Shown here one piece after another: positions 49,387 through 59,450 of a stretch of DNA of 64,000 nt. The notes beneath the pieces are model-generated. The model made no database searches, was not told the origin of the DNA, and saw only the letters and a program-made list of their open reading frames with translations. How positions within the stretch are numbered: position 1 is the stretch's first letter; the number at the start of each line of letters is the position of its first letter. Position numbers and translations under genes: made by a program. The stretch is from Verminephrobacter aporrectodeae subsp. tuberculatae At4 (GTDB taxonomy: Bacteria; Pseudomonadota; Gammaproteobacteria; Burkholderiales; Burkholderiaceae_C), in the NCBI RefSeq assembly GCF_000193225.1, contig NZ_AFAL01000350.1, positions 1 through 64,000 on the forward strand, written 5' to 3'.

Positions 49387-50553
49387 ATGAACTTTGACCT
49401 CACAGAAGAACAAAGCGCCTTTGCCCGGAGCGCGCGCGCCTTTGCCCGGGCTGAATTCGCGCCCCACGCCGCACGCTGGGACGCCGAGGCCATTTTCCCC
49501 AGGGAGGCGATTGCCCAGGCCGGAAAGCTCGGTTTCTGCGGCCTGTACGCTCCCGAGGCTGCGGGCGGTCTGGCGCTGCCCCGGCTCGACGCCACGCTGG
49601 TGTTCGAGGAACTGGCGGCCGTCGATCCGTCGACCAGCGCCTTCATCAGCATCCACAACATGGCAACCTGGATGCTCGGCACCTGGGCCACGCCCGCCGT
49701 GCGCGAGCACTGGGGTCCGCTGCTGAGCGCGGGCGAAAAGCTGGCCTCGTACTGCCTGACCGAACCCGGTGCGGGATCGGACGCCGCGGCGCTCAAGACC
49801 CGGGCCGAACGGGTGCGCGACGAATACCACATCGATGGCAGCAAGGCCTTCATCTCGGGCGCGGGCAGCACCGACGTGCTGCTGCTCATGGCGCGCACCG
49901 GCGGCGCAGACTCGGGCGCGGGCGGAATCAGCGCGTTCGTGGTTCCGGCCGACGCCGCGGGAATCAGCTATGGGAAAAAGGAGCACAAGATGGGCTGGAA
50001 CAGCCAGCCCACGCGCAGCATCCGCTTCGACGGCGTGCGCATCCCCGCTGACCACCTGCTCGGCCGCGTGGGCGAAGGCTTCAAGATCGCCATGCAGGGG
50101 CTGGACGGCGGGCGCATCAATATTGCCGCTTGCTCGGTCGGCGCGGCGCAGGGTGCGCTCGAAGCCGCCCGGCAGCACATGCACGAGCGCTGCCAGTTCG
50201 GCCAGCCGATCGCGCACTTTCAGGCGCTGCAGTTCAGGCTCGCCGACATGGCCACCGAACTGGTCGCCGCGCGCCAGATGGTGCGCCTGGCGGCGAGCAA
50301 GCTCGACGCGGGTGCGCGCGACGCCAGCACCTATTGCGCCATGGCCAAGCGTTTCGCCACCGACGCGGGCTTTGCCGTGTGCAACGAGGCGTTGCAACTG
50401 CACGGCGGCTACGGCTATATCCGCGAGTACCCTCTGGAGCGCCTGCTGCGCGACGTGCGCGTGCACCAGATCCTCGAAGGCAGCAATGAAATCATGCGCG
50501 TGATCATTGCGCGGCGCATGCTCGACGGCGACGCCCCGGATACCATCCGTTAG
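49387..50553 (+). CDS. acyl-CoA dehydrogenase, probably isobutyryl-CoA dehydrogenase
   Basis: This flavoprotein oxidises an acyl-CoA to the enoyl-CoA. The 388-residue protein has the family signatures YCLTEPGAGSDAAALKT (about 122-138) and QLHGGYGYIREYPLERLLRD, and the catalytic glutamate in ILEGSNEIMRV (about residue 370). ISIHNMATWML and the neighbouring mmsB favour the isobutyryl-CoA (valine) branch. The ATG at 49387 starts MNFDLTEEQSAFARSARAFA. It and mmsB are 68 bases apart and probably co-transcribed. Confidence 0.88.
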   Translation: MNFDLTEEQSAFARSARAFARAEFAPHAARWDAEAIFPREAIAQAGKLGFCGLYAPEAAGGLALPRLDATLVFEELAAVDPSTSAFISIHNMATWMLGTWATPAVREHWGPLLSAGEKLASYCLTEPGAGSDAAALKTRAERVRDEYHIDGSKAFISGAGSTDVLLLMARTGGADSGAGGISAFVVPADAAGISYGKKEHKMGWNSQPTRSIRFDGVRIPADHLLGRVGEGFKIAMQGLDGGRINIAACSVGAAQGALEAARQHMHERCQFGQPIAHFQALQFRLADMATELVAARQMVRLAASKLDAGARDASTYCAMAKRFATDAGFAVCNEALQLHGGYGYIREYPLERLLRDVRVHQILEGSNEIMRVIIARRMLDGDAPDTIR

Positions 50554-50621
50554 CGTTGGACCTTGCCCCTTGGACGGCCGGCGCAAGCGGCATTTTTTAC
50601 CGAAAAACGGGAGACAAGCGC

Positions 50622-51515
50622 ATGAAAATCGCATTCATCGGCCTGGGCAACATGGGCAGCCCCATGGCTCTGAACCTGCACCAGGCAGGCTACTCGGTAC
50701 AGGCGTTTGACCTCTCACGCCCCGCGTGCGACAGGCTCGCCGCTGCGGGCGTTCCGATCGCCGCCGATGCCGCCACGTCGGTACAGGGCGCGCAGATCGT
50801 GATCAGCATGCTGCCCGCGAGCCGGCATGTCGAAGCGCTCTTTCTGGGGGATGGCACGCGGGCGGGCCTGTTGCCGCTGCTCACCGCGGGCACGCTGGTG
50901 ATCGACTGCTCGACCATCGCCGCAGCGGCCGCGCGCAAGGTGGCTGACGCGGCGCATGCCCGGGGCGTTCTGTTCATCGACGCTCCCGTCTCGGGCGGAA
51001 CGGGCGGCGCCGTGGCAGGCTCGCTGACCTTTATGGTGGGGGGCGACGCCGCAGCGCTGGAACGCGCGCGCCCGGTGCTGGAGAAGATGGGCGCGAACAT
51101 CTTCCACGCGGGCGGCGTGGGCGCGGGCCAGACGGCGAAGATCTGCAACAACATGCTGCTGGGAATCCTGATGGCAGGCACCAGCGAGGCCATCGCCCTG
51201 GGCGTGGCCAACGGCCTGGACCCCAAGGTATTGAGCGAAATCATGCGCCGCAGCTCGGGCGGCAACTGGGCGCTGGAGAAGTACAACCCCATGCCTGGCG
51301 TGATGCAGACGGCTCCTGCCGCCAAGGGCTACACCGGTGGCTTTGGCACCGACCTGATGCTCAAGGACCTGGGCCTGGCGCAGGAAAGCGCGACCGCGGT
51401 GCAGGCTGCCACCCCCCTGGGCGGACTGGCGCGCAGCCTGTACGCCGCGCACAGCCTTGCGGGCAACGGCGCGCTGGACTTCTCGAGCATCATCTGCATG
51501 CTGCAAAAACGCTGA
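50622..51515 (+). CDS. mmsB: 3-hydroxyisobutyrate dehydrogenase
   Basis: MmsB oxidises 3-hydroxyisobutyrate to methylmalonate semialdehyde with NAD in valine breakdown. The 297-residue protein has the Rossmann motif FIGLGNMGSPMALNL, the substrate loop DAPVSGGTGGA (about 121-131), the catalytic lysine in GVGAGQTAKICNNMLLG (about Lys170) and the C-terminal YTGGFGTDLMLKDLGLA. CGGGAGA precedes ATG 50622. mmsA is not next to it. Confidence 0.93.
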   Translation: MKIAFIGLGNMGSPMALNLHQAGYSVQAFDLSRPACDRLAAAGVPIAADAATSVQGAQIVISMLPASRHVEALFLGDGTRAGLLPLLTAGTLVIDCSTIAAAAARKVADAAHARGVLFIDAPVSGGTGGAVAGSLTFMVGGDAAALERARPVLEKMGANIFHAGGVGAGQTAKICNNMLLGILMAGTSEAIALGVANGLDPKVLSEIMRRSSGGNWALEKYNPMPGVMQTAPAAKGYTGGFGTDLMLKDLGLAQESATAVQAATPLGGLARSLYAAHSLAGNGALDFSSIICMLQKR

Positions 51516-51535
51516 GGCGCAGAGGCCATCGGCCA

Positions 51536-52426
51536 TCAGGCCAGGGTATGCAGCGGAATGTCCTGTGCCTGCGCGAGCGCGTCGAGCTGCGCGCGGGTCT
51601 GCGTGCGCAGGAACCCGGCGATCGCCTGGTGCGTGGCCGGGGCGTGGAGCCGCAGCGCGTCCCCGGTGGCGGGCAGGCCGGCGGCGGCGCATAGGCGTGC
51701 GGCAAAGTGCGGCTCCAGCGCGGCCACGGCGACCCGTCCGTCGGCGCAGGGGTAGACGCGGTAGCCCGCGTGCCCGCCGCCCACGGGGCCCTCGGGCGTG
51801 GTCAGGCCCCAGTCGCGTGGCAGGGCCAGCCAGGCTGCGGCGTCCGCCAGCGCGACCTCGATGCACGCGCCGGCGCCGGTGTGGGCGCGCTCCAGCAGGG
51901 CTTGCAGAACGGCCTCGCTGGCCATCAGGGCGCCGCCCATGTCGGCGTAGAGCGTGGGCGGCATTTCGTCTCCCGTGACCAGGCCGGCCTTGGCCAGGTA
52001 GGTCAGATCGTGGCCCGGCTCTTCGGCGCGTTCGCCCGCGGTGCCCACGATGCGTATCAGCGACAGGCGGGGGTAGCGCGCCTGCAGGGTGTCCTGGTCC
52101 AGCCCCAGCCGGGCCAGCGCAGACGGCCGAAAGGAGGTGAGCAGCGCGTCGCTGCGCGCCAGTTCCGCGTGCAGGCTGGCCTGGCCTGCGGGCGTTTTCA
52201 GGTCCGCGTACAGCAGCCTCACCCCCGCGTGCAGCGTGGCATGGACCGCGGGGTCATGGCTGGCCATGGGGTCGGCACTGCATTGGCCGGGGGCGGGTGG
52301 GGATTCGAGCTTGCTGCATTCGGCGCCCATGCGCGCGCAGCGCATCAGCGCCGCAGGGCCGGGCAGATTCAGCGCCAGGCTCAGGATGCGGGTGTTGCGC
52401 AGCGGTTGGGGCAGGGCAGGGGGCAT
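51536..52426 (-). CDS. CoA-transferase family III (CaiB/BaiF, racemase-like) protein
   Basis: The 296-residue protein is shorter than the usual 360-400 residues of the family. It starts with the CoA-binding fold (LALNLPGPAALMRCARMGAE), contains DLKTPAGQA, FRPSALARLGLD and DLTYLAKAGL, a pattern like alpha-methylacyl-CoA racemases, and GHAGYRVYPCADGRVAVAAL in the second domain. The catalytic aspartate of the family probably lies in YADMGGALMASEAVLQA. It is convergent with mmsB and 23 bases from the aminotransferase on the same strand. The substrate is unknown. Confidence 0.8.
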   Translation of the reverse strand: MPPALPQPLRNTRILSLALNLPGPAALMRCARMGAECSKLESPPAPGQCSADPMASHDPAVHATLHAGVRLLYADLKTPAGQASLHAELARSDALLTSFRPSALARLGLDQDTLQARYPRLSLIRIVGTAGERAEEPGHDLTYLAKAGLVTGDEMPPTLYADMGGALMASEAVLQALLERAHTGAGACIEVALADAAAWLALPRDWGLTTPEGPVGGGHAGYRVYPCADGRVAVAALEPHFAARLCAAAGLPATGDALRLHAPATHQAIAGFLRTQTRAQLDALAQAQDIPLHTLA

Positions 52427-52449
52427 GGGGCGGTGCTCTTGCGCTGCCG

Positions 52450-53646
52450 TCAGAGCACTTGCGCAATGGCCCGGCAGACGTAGCCCATGTTCCTGTCGTT
52501 GAGCGCGGCCACGCACATGCGGCCGGTGTCGGTGCCGTATACGCCGAATTCATTGCGCAGGCGCAGCATTTGTTCGCGGCTCAGGCCCGAGTAGCTGAAC
52601 ATGCCGATTTGCCGGGCGATGAATCCCATGTCCTGCTGCACGCCGGCGGCCTTCAGTCCATCGACCAACTGCTGGCGCACGGCCTGGATGCGCGTGCGCA
52701 TGTGCGTCAGCTCTTTCTCCCACAGGGCGCGCAGTCCGGGGTCGTTCAGCACGGCGGCGACAACGGCGCCACCGTGGGTCGGGGGCGTGGAGTAGTTGGC
52801 GCGGATGACGATTTTGAGCTGGCTCAGCACCCGGCTGGCTTCCTGCTTGTCGGCGCAGAGCACCGACAGGCTGCCCACGCGCTCGCCGTACAGGCTGAGG
52901 TTCTTGGAAAACGAGGTGGACACGAGGAAGTCCAGGCCGGCAGCGACGCATTTGCCGATTACCGCGCCGTCTTCGGCGATTCCCTGGCCAAAGCCCTGGT
53001 AGGCCATGTCGAGGAAGAGCGTGAGGCCCCGAGCCTGGAGTACGGCGATGACCTGGTCCCACTGCGCGGAGTCGAGGTCGCAGCCGGTGGGGTTGTGGCA
53101 GCAGGCGTGCAGCACGACGATGCTGCCGGGGGCGGCAGCGTTCAGGTCCGCGAGCAAGGCTTCGATGTTCAGGCCGCGCTTTGCGGCGTCATAGTAGGTG
53201 TAGCTGCCGACGGCAAAGCCCGCCTGGGTGAACAGGGCGCGGTGGTTTTCCCAGCTCGGGTCGGAGATCAGCACCCGGGCGTCGGGGCTGAGCTTTTTCA
53301 GGAAGTCGGCGCCGATCTTCAGGCCACCGGTGCCGCCGATGGCCTGCACGGTGGCCACGCGGCCGGATTGGACGGGCTCGCTGTCGGCGCCGAACACCAG
53401 GCTCCTGACGGCCTGGTCGTAGGCCGCGATGCCGTCGATGGGCAGGTAACCGCGCGCGCTGGGGGCGCGCATCAGGTTTTTTTCGGCAGCCTGCACGCAT
53501 TCCAGCAGGGGCAGCTTGCCGTGCGCGTCGAAATAAACGCCGACGCCCAGGTTCACCTTGTCGGCCCTGGTGTCGGCGTTGAACTGCTCGCTCAGGCCCA
53601 GGATGGGGTCGCGCGGGGCCATTTCGACGGCGGTGAACAAGGACAT
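52450..53646 (-). CDS. tyrB: aspartate/aromatic amino-acid aminotransferase
   Basis: This PLP enzyme of subgroup I-alpha moves amino groups between aspartate or aromatic amino acids and 2-oxoacids. The 398-residue protein starts SLFTAVEMAPRDPILGLSEQ, has NLGVGVYFDAHGKLP, HACCHNPTGCDL, and the PLP lysine in STSFSKNLSLYGERVG (about residue 250), with the phosphate-site arginine downstream. Length and motifs fit TyrB and AspC equally well, so substrate preference is not settled. It is divergent from uvrB. Confidence 0.9.
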   Translation of the reverse strand: MSLFTAVEMAPRDPILGLSEQFNADTRADKVNLGVGVYFDAHGKLPLLECVQAAEKNLMRAPSARGYLPIDGIAAYDQAVRSLVFGADSEPVQSGRVATVQAIGGTGGLKIGADFLKKLSPDARVLISDPSWENHRALFTQAGFAVGSYTYYDAAKRGLNIEALLADLNAAAPGSIVVLHACCHNPTGCDLDSAQWDQVIAVLQARGLTLFLDMAYQGFGQGIAEDGAVIGKCVAAGLDFLVSTSFSKNLSLYGERVGSLSVLCADKQEASRVLSQLKIVIRANYSTPPTHGGAVVAAVLNDPGLRALWEKELTHMRTRIQAVRQQLVDGLKAAGVQQDMGFIARQIGMFSYSGLSREQMLRLRNEFGVYGTDTGRMCVAALNDRNMGYVCRAIAQVL

Positions 53647-53758
53647 GAGAATTCTCCAGAGCTTGGTCGATGGCAAAGCAAAGTGGTGTTACCGTGCCGG
53701 GTTGGGTCAATTCTAGTGCGCTGGAGAGGCCCGCCCATCCCCACCGCTGAGCGCAACC

Positions 53759-55849
53759 ATGCCGGATATCACACAGGCCCTGACGGATAAGCAGGACGGC
53801 GAATTCGTTCGTTTTCCCGATTCCCCTTTTGAATTGTTCCAGCCCTACCCCCCGGCGGGCGATCAGCCCGAGGCCATCGCCAAACTGGTCCAGGGGCTGA
53901 TCGACGGCGAGGCATTCCAGACCCTGCTGGGCGTGACGGGATCGGGAAAGACCTTCACCATGGCGAACGTCATTGCCCGCATGGGGCGCCCGGCGATCGT
54001 GTTCGCGCCCAACAAGACGCTGGCCGCGCAGTTGTACAGCGAGTTCCGCGAGTTCTTCCCGAAGAACGCGGTCGAGTACTTCGTGAGCTACTACGACTAC
54101 TACCAGCCCGAGGCCTATGTGCCGCAGCGCGATCTGTTCATAGAAAAAGACAGCGCGATCAACGAGCACATCGAGCAGATGCGCCTGAGTTGCACCAAGA
54201 GCCTGCTGGAGCGGCGCGACGTGCTGATCGTGGCCTCCGTGTCGGCGATCTACGGCATCGGCGAGCCGCAGAGCTACCACCGCATGGTGATGACGCTGCG
54301 CGTGGGCGACGGGCTGGGCCAGCGCGAGGCGATTGCGCAACTCATCCGCATGCAGTACCAGCGCAACGATGCCGATTTTTCGCGCGGCAAGTTCCGCGTG
54401 CGCGGCGAGACCATCGACGTGTTCCCGGCCGAGCACTCCGAGCTGGCCCTGCGCATCGAACTGTTCGACGACGCGGTGGAAAGCCTGCAACTCTTCGACC
54501 CGCTCACCGGGCACATCAGGCAGAAAATCCCGCGCTTTACCGTGTACCCCGGAAGCCATTACGTGACGCCGCGCGACAAGGTGCTGGCGGCGATCGAGAC
54601 CATCAAGCTGGAACTCACCGAGCGCCTGGCGCAACTGCTCGCCGACGGCAAGCTGGTGGAGGCCCAACGGCTCGAGCAGCGCACGCGCTTCGATCTGGAG
54701 ATGCTCGTCGAAGTGGGGCATTGCAAGGGAATCGAGAACTACACGCGCCACCTCTCGGGGGCGGCGCCGGGCGACCCGCCGAGCACGCTGACCGATTACC
54801 TGCCCAAGAACGCGCTGATGTTCCTCGACGAGAGCCACCAGATGATCGGCCAGCTCAACGCCATGTACAGCGGCGACCGCTCGCGCAAGACCACGCTCGT
54901 CGAGTATGGCTTTCGCCTGCCGTCGGCGCTGGACAACCGGCCGCTGAAGTTCGAGGAGTTCGAGCGGCGCATGCGGCAGGTGGTCTTTGTCTCGGCCACG
55001 CCCGCCGGCTACGAGAGGACCCACTCCGGTCAGATCGTGGACCAGCTGGTGCGGCCCACCGGCCTGGTGGACCCGCAGGTCGAGGTGCGCCCCGCGACGC
55101 ACCAGGTCGACGACGTGCTGCAGGAAATACGCATCTGCGTGGAAAAGCGCGAGCGCGTGCTCATCACCACGCTGACCAAGCGCATGGCCGAGCAGCTGAC
55201 CGACTACCTGACGGACAACGGCGTGAAGGTGCGCTACCTGCACAGCGACGTGGACACGGTCGAGCGCGTGGAGATCATCCGTGACCTGCGCCTGGGCGCG
55301 TTCGACGTGCTGGTGGGGATCAACCTGCTGCGCGAGGGGCTGGACATCCCCGAGGTGTCGCTGGTGGCGATCCTGGACGCCGACAAGGAGGGCTTTCTGC
55401 GCGCCGAGCGCAGCCTGATCCAGACCATAGGCCGCGCGGCGCGCAATCTCAATGGACGCGCCATCCTGTACGCGGACCGGATCACCGACTCCATGCAAAA
55501 AGCCATGGGCGAGACGGAACGCCGCCGGACGAAGCAGATCGCGCACAACGTGGAGCACGCCATCACGCCGCGCGGCATCGTCAAGCGGGTCAGAGACCTG
55601 ATCGACGGCGTCCACAGCGAGAAAGCGGGCAAGGACGCGCAGCGGCTGGAACAGGAAGCCATGCAGCGCGCGCAGCTGCAGGACATGTCCGAAAAAGATT
55701 TGGCGCGCGAGATCAAGCGGCTCGAAAAACGCATGCTCGAGCACGCGCGCAATCTGGAGTTCGAGCAGGCGGCCCAGATGCGCGACCAGCTCACGCGGCT
55801 CAAGGGCCAGGCGTTTGGCGCGCATGGTGGCGATGCGCTCGCCCTGTGA
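53759..55849 (+). CDS. uvrB: excinuclease ABC subunit UvrB
   Basis: UvrB is the damage-verifying helicase of nucleotide excision repair. The 696-residue protein has Walker [11 protein letters not shown] (about 59-68), the beta-hairpin region with [22 protein letters not shown] (Walker B region), helicase motifs [13 protein letters not shown] and [26 protein letters not shown], and the C-terminal UVR domain ([20 protein letters not shown]) that binds UvrC. No LexA box of the CTGT-N8-ACAG type was seen in the 112-bp gap upstream. Confidence 0.98.
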   Translation: MPDITQALTDKQDGEFVRFPDSPFELFQPYPPAGDQPEAIAKLVQGLIDGEAFQTLLGVTGSGKTFTMANVIARMGRPAIVFAPNKTLAAQLYSEFREFFPKNAVEYFVSYYDYYQPEAYVPQRDLFIEKDSAINEHIEQMRLSCTKSLLERRDVLIVASVSAIYGIGEPQSYHRMVMTLRVGDGLGQREAIAQLIRMQYQRNDADFSRGKFRVRGETIDVFPAEHSELALRIELFDDAVESLQLFDPLTGHIRQKIPRFTVYPGSHYVTPRDKVLAAIETIKLELTERLAQLLADGKLVEAQRLEQRTRFDLEMLVEVGHCKGIENYTRHLSGAAPGDPPSTLTDYLPKNALMFLDESHQMIGQLNAMYSGDRSRKTTLVEYGFRLPSALDNRPLKFEEFERRMRQVVFVSATPAGYERTHSGQIVDQLVRPTGLVDPQVEVRPATHQVDDVLQEIRICVEKRERVLITTLTKRMAEQLTDYLTDNGVKVRYLHSDVDTVERVEIIRDLRLGAFDVLVGINLLREGLDIPEVSLVAILDADKEGFLRAERSLIQTIGRAARNLNGRAILYADRITDSMQKAMGETERRRTKQIAHNVEHAITPRGIVKRVRDLIDGVHSEKAGKDAQRLEQEAMQRAQLQDMSEKDLAREIKRLEKRMLEHARNLEFEQAAQMRDQLTRLKGQAFGAHGGDALAL

Positions 55850-55900
55850 CGGAGCGGGCATATGGATTCACTGAGCAAATCGACGGGCGTACGCGCCTTA

Positions 55901-55934
55901 ACCCGACTAATTTACTAGGGATTTGTGCTAGACT
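55901..55934 (+). promoter_or_regulatory. iscR promoter with probable type 1 IscR site
   Basis: ACCCGACTAATTTACTAGGG followed by ATTTGTGCTAGACT matches the pattern of a type 1 IscR site overlapping an extended -10 promoter (TGTGCTAGA-like). It lies 180 bases before iscR. IscR with its [2Fe-2S] cluster represses its own operon in known systems, so the same feedback is expected here. Confidence 0.6.
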
Positions 55935-56111
55935 CGCACGAAACATTCAAAAACAAAAGCCCCATAAAGAGCAGCCTTGTTGCAAGCCCCTGTTCGGGCA
56001 ACGGTGTGCGGCCAAGGGCGCGGGGGGGATGGTAGGGAGGTGGTGCCTCACTGACCATCAGGCCAGCGAAGGCGGTTTCCACAACGAACAAGCCTTGACA
56101 AGGAGCTTGCG

Positions 56112-56648
56112 ATGCGTCTTACAACCAAAGGCCGTTTTGCGGTCACCGCGATGATCGACTTGGCACTGCGCCAGGACAATGGTCCTGTCACTCTGGTTGC
56201 AATCAGCCAACGGCAGGAAATTTCTCTGTCGTACCTGGAGCAACTCTTTGGCAGGTTGCGCCGCAATGAAATCGTGCAGTCCGTCCGGGGACCCGGCGGC
56301 GGCTACAAACTGGCCCGCGATGCGGCCGACATCACGGTGGTGGACATCGTCGTGTCGGTGGACGAACCCCTCGACGCCACGCAGTGCGCTGGCAAGGAGA
56401 ACTGTCTGGGCGAGGCCGGCCGTTGCATGACGCACGAACTGTGGTCGGCGCTCAACCAGCGCATGGTGGACTTCCTCAATTCCGTGAGCTTGAAGAAGCT
56501 GGTCGACGATCAACTCGCCAAGGGCTTTCAGATTGAAGATCGACGAGTGACTCGGCGTTCGATCTCGACATTCCCCGTGCACCAGTCCGCCTGTGCGAGC
56601 ACGACCCATTCGGTGTTCACACTGAACAATGCCTTAGTGAAATCCTGA
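56112..56648 (+). CDS. iscR: Fe-S cluster regulator IscR
   Basis: IscR is a Rrf2-family regulator that senses iron-sulfur status. The 178-residue protein has the winged helix (MRLTTKGRFAVTAMIDLAL, then LSYLEQLFGRLRRNEIVQSV) and the three cluster cysteines in CAGKENCLGEAGRC (about 92, 98 and 104). The tail (about 140-178) is longer than in E. coli and poorly conserved. It leads the iscRSUA-hscBA-fdx operon and has a probable IscR site upstream. Confidence 0.96.
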   Translation: MRLTTKGRFAVTAMIDLALRQDNGPVTLVAISQRQEISLSYLEQLFGRLRRNEIVQSVRGPGGGYKLARDAADITVVDIVVSVDEPLDATQCAGKENCLGEAGRCMTHELWSALNQRMVDFLNSVSLKKLVDDQLAKGFQIEDRRVTRRSISTFPVHQSACASTTHSVFTLNNALVKS

Positions 56649-56738
56649 TCCCCGGAATTGCCCTGAGCGTGTCCGCACGCATCTTTTTTCGTTTTTTGCC
56701 GGTTTGTTTGCCAGCCAGAAACCTCTACTGAGCCAGCC

Positions 56739-57959
56739 ATGAATATGACACCGCACTTTCCCATCTATCTCGACTACGGCGCCACGACCCCGGTAGACCC
56801 CCGCGTGGTGGACGCCATGGTCCCCTGGTTGCGCGAGCATTTCGGCAACCCGGCATCGCGCAGCCATGCCTGGGGTTGGGAGGCCGAAGAGGCCGTGGAA
56901 AAGGCCCGCGCGCAGGTGGCAGACCTGATCGGCGCGGACCCGCGCGAAATCGTCTGGACCAGCGGCGCCACGGAGTCCACCAATCTGGCGCTCAAGGGCG
57001 CGGCGCAGTTCTACAAGAGCAAGGGCCGGCACCTGATCACGCTCAAGACGGAGCACAAGGCCGTGCTGGATACCATGCGCGAGCTTGAGCGCCAGGGTTT
57101 CGAGGCCAGCTATCTGAATGTGCAGGAAGACGGTCTGCTCGACTTGGACGTCCTGCGCGCCGCGATTCGTCCCGACACCGTGCTGGTCAGCATCCTGTTC
57201 GTGAACAACGAAATCGGCGTGATCCAGGACATCGCGGCCATCGGCGCCCTGTGCCGCGAAAAAGGCGTCCTGCTGCACGTCGACGCGGCGCAGGCCACGG
57301 GCCGCGTCGAGATCGACATGAGCCGGCTGCCCATCGACCTGATGAGCATGACCGCGCACAAGACCTATGGCCCCAAGGGAATCGGTGCCCTGTACGTGCG
57401 CCGCAAGCCCCGGGTGCGCCTGGAAGCCCAGATGCACGGCGGCGGGCACGAGCGCGGCCTGCGTTCGGGCACCCTGCCCACGCACCAGATCGTGGGCATG
57501 GGCGAGGCATTTCGCATTGCCAAGGCAGAAATGGCCGAGAGCAACGCCAAGGCCCGGGTGCTGCAGCAGCGCCTGCTCGATGGTCTCAAGGACATCGAGC
57601 AGGTCTACATCAACGGCAGCCTGGAGCACCGTGTGCCGCAGAACCTGAACATGAGCTTCAACTTCGTCGAAGGCGAGTCGCTCATCATGGGGATCAAGGG
57701 GTTGGCCGTTTCCTCGGGTTCTGCCTGCACCTCGGCCAGCCTGGAGCCCAGCTACGTGCTGCGCGCCCTGGGCCGCAGCGACGAGTTGGCGCACAGCAGC
57801 CTGCGCATGACCATCGGTCGTTTCACCACGCAAGAGGAGATCGATTGCGCCATCCTCGCCATCCGCGAGAACGTGGCCCGTCTGCGCGAGCTCAGTCCAT
57901 TGTGGGAGATGCACCAAGAAGGCATCGACATCAGCAGCATTCAGTGGGCTGCACATTGA
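56739..57959 (+). CDS. iscS: cysteine desulfurase IscS
   Basis: IscS takes sulfur from cysteine for Fe-S clusters and tRNA thiolation. The 406-residue PLP enzyme has [41 protein letters not shown], the PLP lysine in [18 protein letters not shown] (about Lys207), and the active-site cysteine loop [20 protein letters not shown] (Cys at about 329). It ends ISSIQWAAH, the tail that contacts IscU. Confidence 0.98.
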   Translation: MNMTPHFPIYLDYGATTPVDPRVVDAMVPWLREHFGNPASRSHAWGWEAEEAVEKARAQVADLIGADPREIVWTSGATESTNLALKGAAQFYKSKGRHLITLKTEHKAVLDTMRELERQGFEASYLNVQEDGLLDLDVLRAAIRPDTVLVSILFVNNEIGVIQDIAAIGALCREKGVLLHVDAAQATGRVEIDMSRLPIDLMSMTAHKTYGPKGIGALYVRRKPRVRLEAQMHGGGHERGLRSGTLPTHQIVGMGEAFRIAKAEMAESNAKARVLQQRLLDGLKDIEQVYINGSLEHRVPQNLNMSFNFVEGESLIMGIKGLAVSSGSACTSASLEPSYVLRALGRSDELAHSSLRMTIGRFTTQEEIDCAILAIRENVARLRELSPLWEMHQEGIDISSIQWAAH

Positions 57960-58010
57960 ACGCACTGAATTTTCCCGAAGATTTCTGAAACATTAAGGAG
58001 GATACACATC

Positions 58011-58415
58011 ATGGCTTACTCGGAAAAAGTGGTTGACCATTACGAAAATCCGCGCAACGTGGGTTCGTTCGACAAGGGCGACGATTCGGTGGGCACCGGC
58101 ATGGTCGGCGCGCCCGCCTGCGGCGACGTGATGAAATTGCAGATCAAGGTGAATCCGGAAACCGGCGTGATCGAAGACGCACGTTTCAAGACCTATGGTT
58201 GCGGTTCGGCCATTGCCTCGTCGTCGCTGGTGACCGAATGGGTCAAGGGCAAGACGCTGGCGCAGGCGACGGCGCTCAAGAACAGTGAGATCGCGCAGGA
58301 GTTGGCGCTGCCGCCCGTCAAGATCCACTGCTCCATCCTGGCCGAAGACGCGATCAAGGCCGCCGTGCTCGACTACCAGGCCAAGCACGCCGCGCTCAGC
58401 GCAACTGCCGCCTGA
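58011..58415 (+). CDS. iscU: Fe-S cluster scaffold IscU
   Basis: IscU is the scaffold on which new clusters are built. The 134-residue protein has all three cysteines: [13 protein letters not shown] (about Cys37), [18 protein letters not shown] (about Cys63) and the HscA-binding [16 protein letters not shown] (about Cys106). An AAGGAGG site precedes its ATG. It follows iscS after 51 bases. Confidence 0.98.
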   Translation: MAYSEKVVDHYENPRNVGSFDKGDDSVGTGMVGAPACGDVMKLQIKVNPETGVIEDARFKTYGCGSAIASSSLVTEWVKGKTLAQATALKNSEIAQELALPPVKIHCSILAEDAIKAAVLDYQAKHAALSATAA

Positions 58416-58422
58416 GTGTGTC

Positions 58423-58746
58423 ATGGCCATTACGTTGACAGAGGCCGCCGCCCGGCATGTGAGCCGCTACCTGGCGCGCCGTGGCAAGGGGCTCGGCGTG
58501 CGCTTGGGGATCAAGACCACCGGTTGCTCGGGGCTGGCCTACAAGCTGGAGTACGTGGACGACAGCAGACCCGAGGACGTCGTGTTTGAAAACCATGGCG
58601 TCAAGGTGCTCATCGACCCCAAGAGCCTGGCTTACATCGACGGGACCGAACTGGATTTCGTTCGCGAAGGTCTGAACGAGGGCTTCAAGTTCAACAACCC
58701 CAAGGAGCGTGACCGCTGTGGTTGTGGAGAAAGCTTCCGCGTTTGA
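58423..58746 (+). CDS. iscA: Fe-S assembly carrier IscA
   Basis: IscA is an A-type carrier that takes clusters to target proteins. The 107-residue protein has the three conserved cysteines in [18 protein letters not shown] (about Cys35) and [10 protein letters not shown] (about Cys99 and Cys101). It starts only 7 bases after iscU. Confidence 0.96.
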   Translation: MAITLTEAAARHVSRYLARRGKGLGVRLGIKTTGCSGLAYKLEYVDDSRPEDVVFENHGVKVLIDPKSLAYIDGTELDFVREGLNEGFKFNNPKERDRCGCGESFRV

Positions 58747-58776
58747 GGCTCCGTTCCCCCGCTCGTTTGCCATCCA

Positions 58777-58810
58777 AACCGCCACCGCGCTGTGTGCTGG
58801 CGGTTTTTTT
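58777..58810 (+). terminator. rho-independent terminator between iscA and hscB
   Basis: AACCGCCA and TGGCGGTT form an 8-bp stem with a 13-base loop, and the T-run totals eight or so. It splits the ISC cluster, so hscB-hscA-fdx would be made less than iscRSUA. Confidence 0.85.
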
Positions 58811-58857
58811 CTTGACCCCTGACCCCCTCTTGACCCGTTCGATCGCTCCTGCTGCGC

Positions 58858-59376
58858 ATGAATCTGCAATCTGACGACTTTGAACTGTTTGGCCTGCCGC
58901 ATCGCTTCCAGCAGGAGCGCAGCGCCATCGACGCGCGCTGGAAGGAATTGCAGCGCCAGGCCCATCCGGACCAATTCGCCGCGCAGGGTGCAGCGGCACG
59001 GCGCGTGGCCATGCAATGGTCGGTGCGCATCAACGAGGCTTATCGGCGCCTGAAGGACCCGCTGCTGCGCGCTGCCTACCTGTGCGAACTGCATGGCGCT
59101 GCGGTCCGTTCGGAGGACAACACCGCCATGCCCGCAGCCTTCCTCATGCAGCAGTTGCAATGGCGCGAGGCCCTCGAAGAGGCATCGGCCGTGCAGGCGC
59201 TGGACGCGCTGGACGCCGCGGTGCAGCAGGCGCGCAGTGCGGCGCTCGCCGAATGCGAGCGTTTGCTGGACCAGCAGCAGGACCATGCGGCGGCGGTCCG
59301 CCAAGTCAGAGCCCTCATGTTCATTGCGCGCTTTGCCGACGACATCGGGCGTCGCCGGGAGCAACTGGGACAATAG
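58858..59376 (+). CDS. hscB: Fe-S co-chaperone HscB
   Basis: HscB is a J-protein that hands IscU to HscA. The 172-residue protein has a J-domain (about 1-80) with the HPD motif in [13 protein letters not shown] (about 41-43) and the C-terminal three-helix IscU-binding domain starting [18 protein letters not shown]. It follows the terminator and precedes hscA. Confidence 0.95.
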   Translation: MNLQSDDFELFGLPHRFQQERSAIDARWKELQRQAHPDQFAAQGAAARRVAMQWSVRINEAYRRLKDPLLRAAYLCELHGAAVRSEDNTAMPAAFLMQQLQWREALEEASAVQALDALDAAVQQARSAALAECERLLDQQQDHAAAVRQVRALMFIARFADDIGRRREQLGQ

Positions 59377-59450
59377 CGCTTGAGTGTTTTTCCCTTCGCG
59401 AATCCGGCCGTTGCACTGGCGGATTCCACCCTGTCGAGATCCAGAATTTC

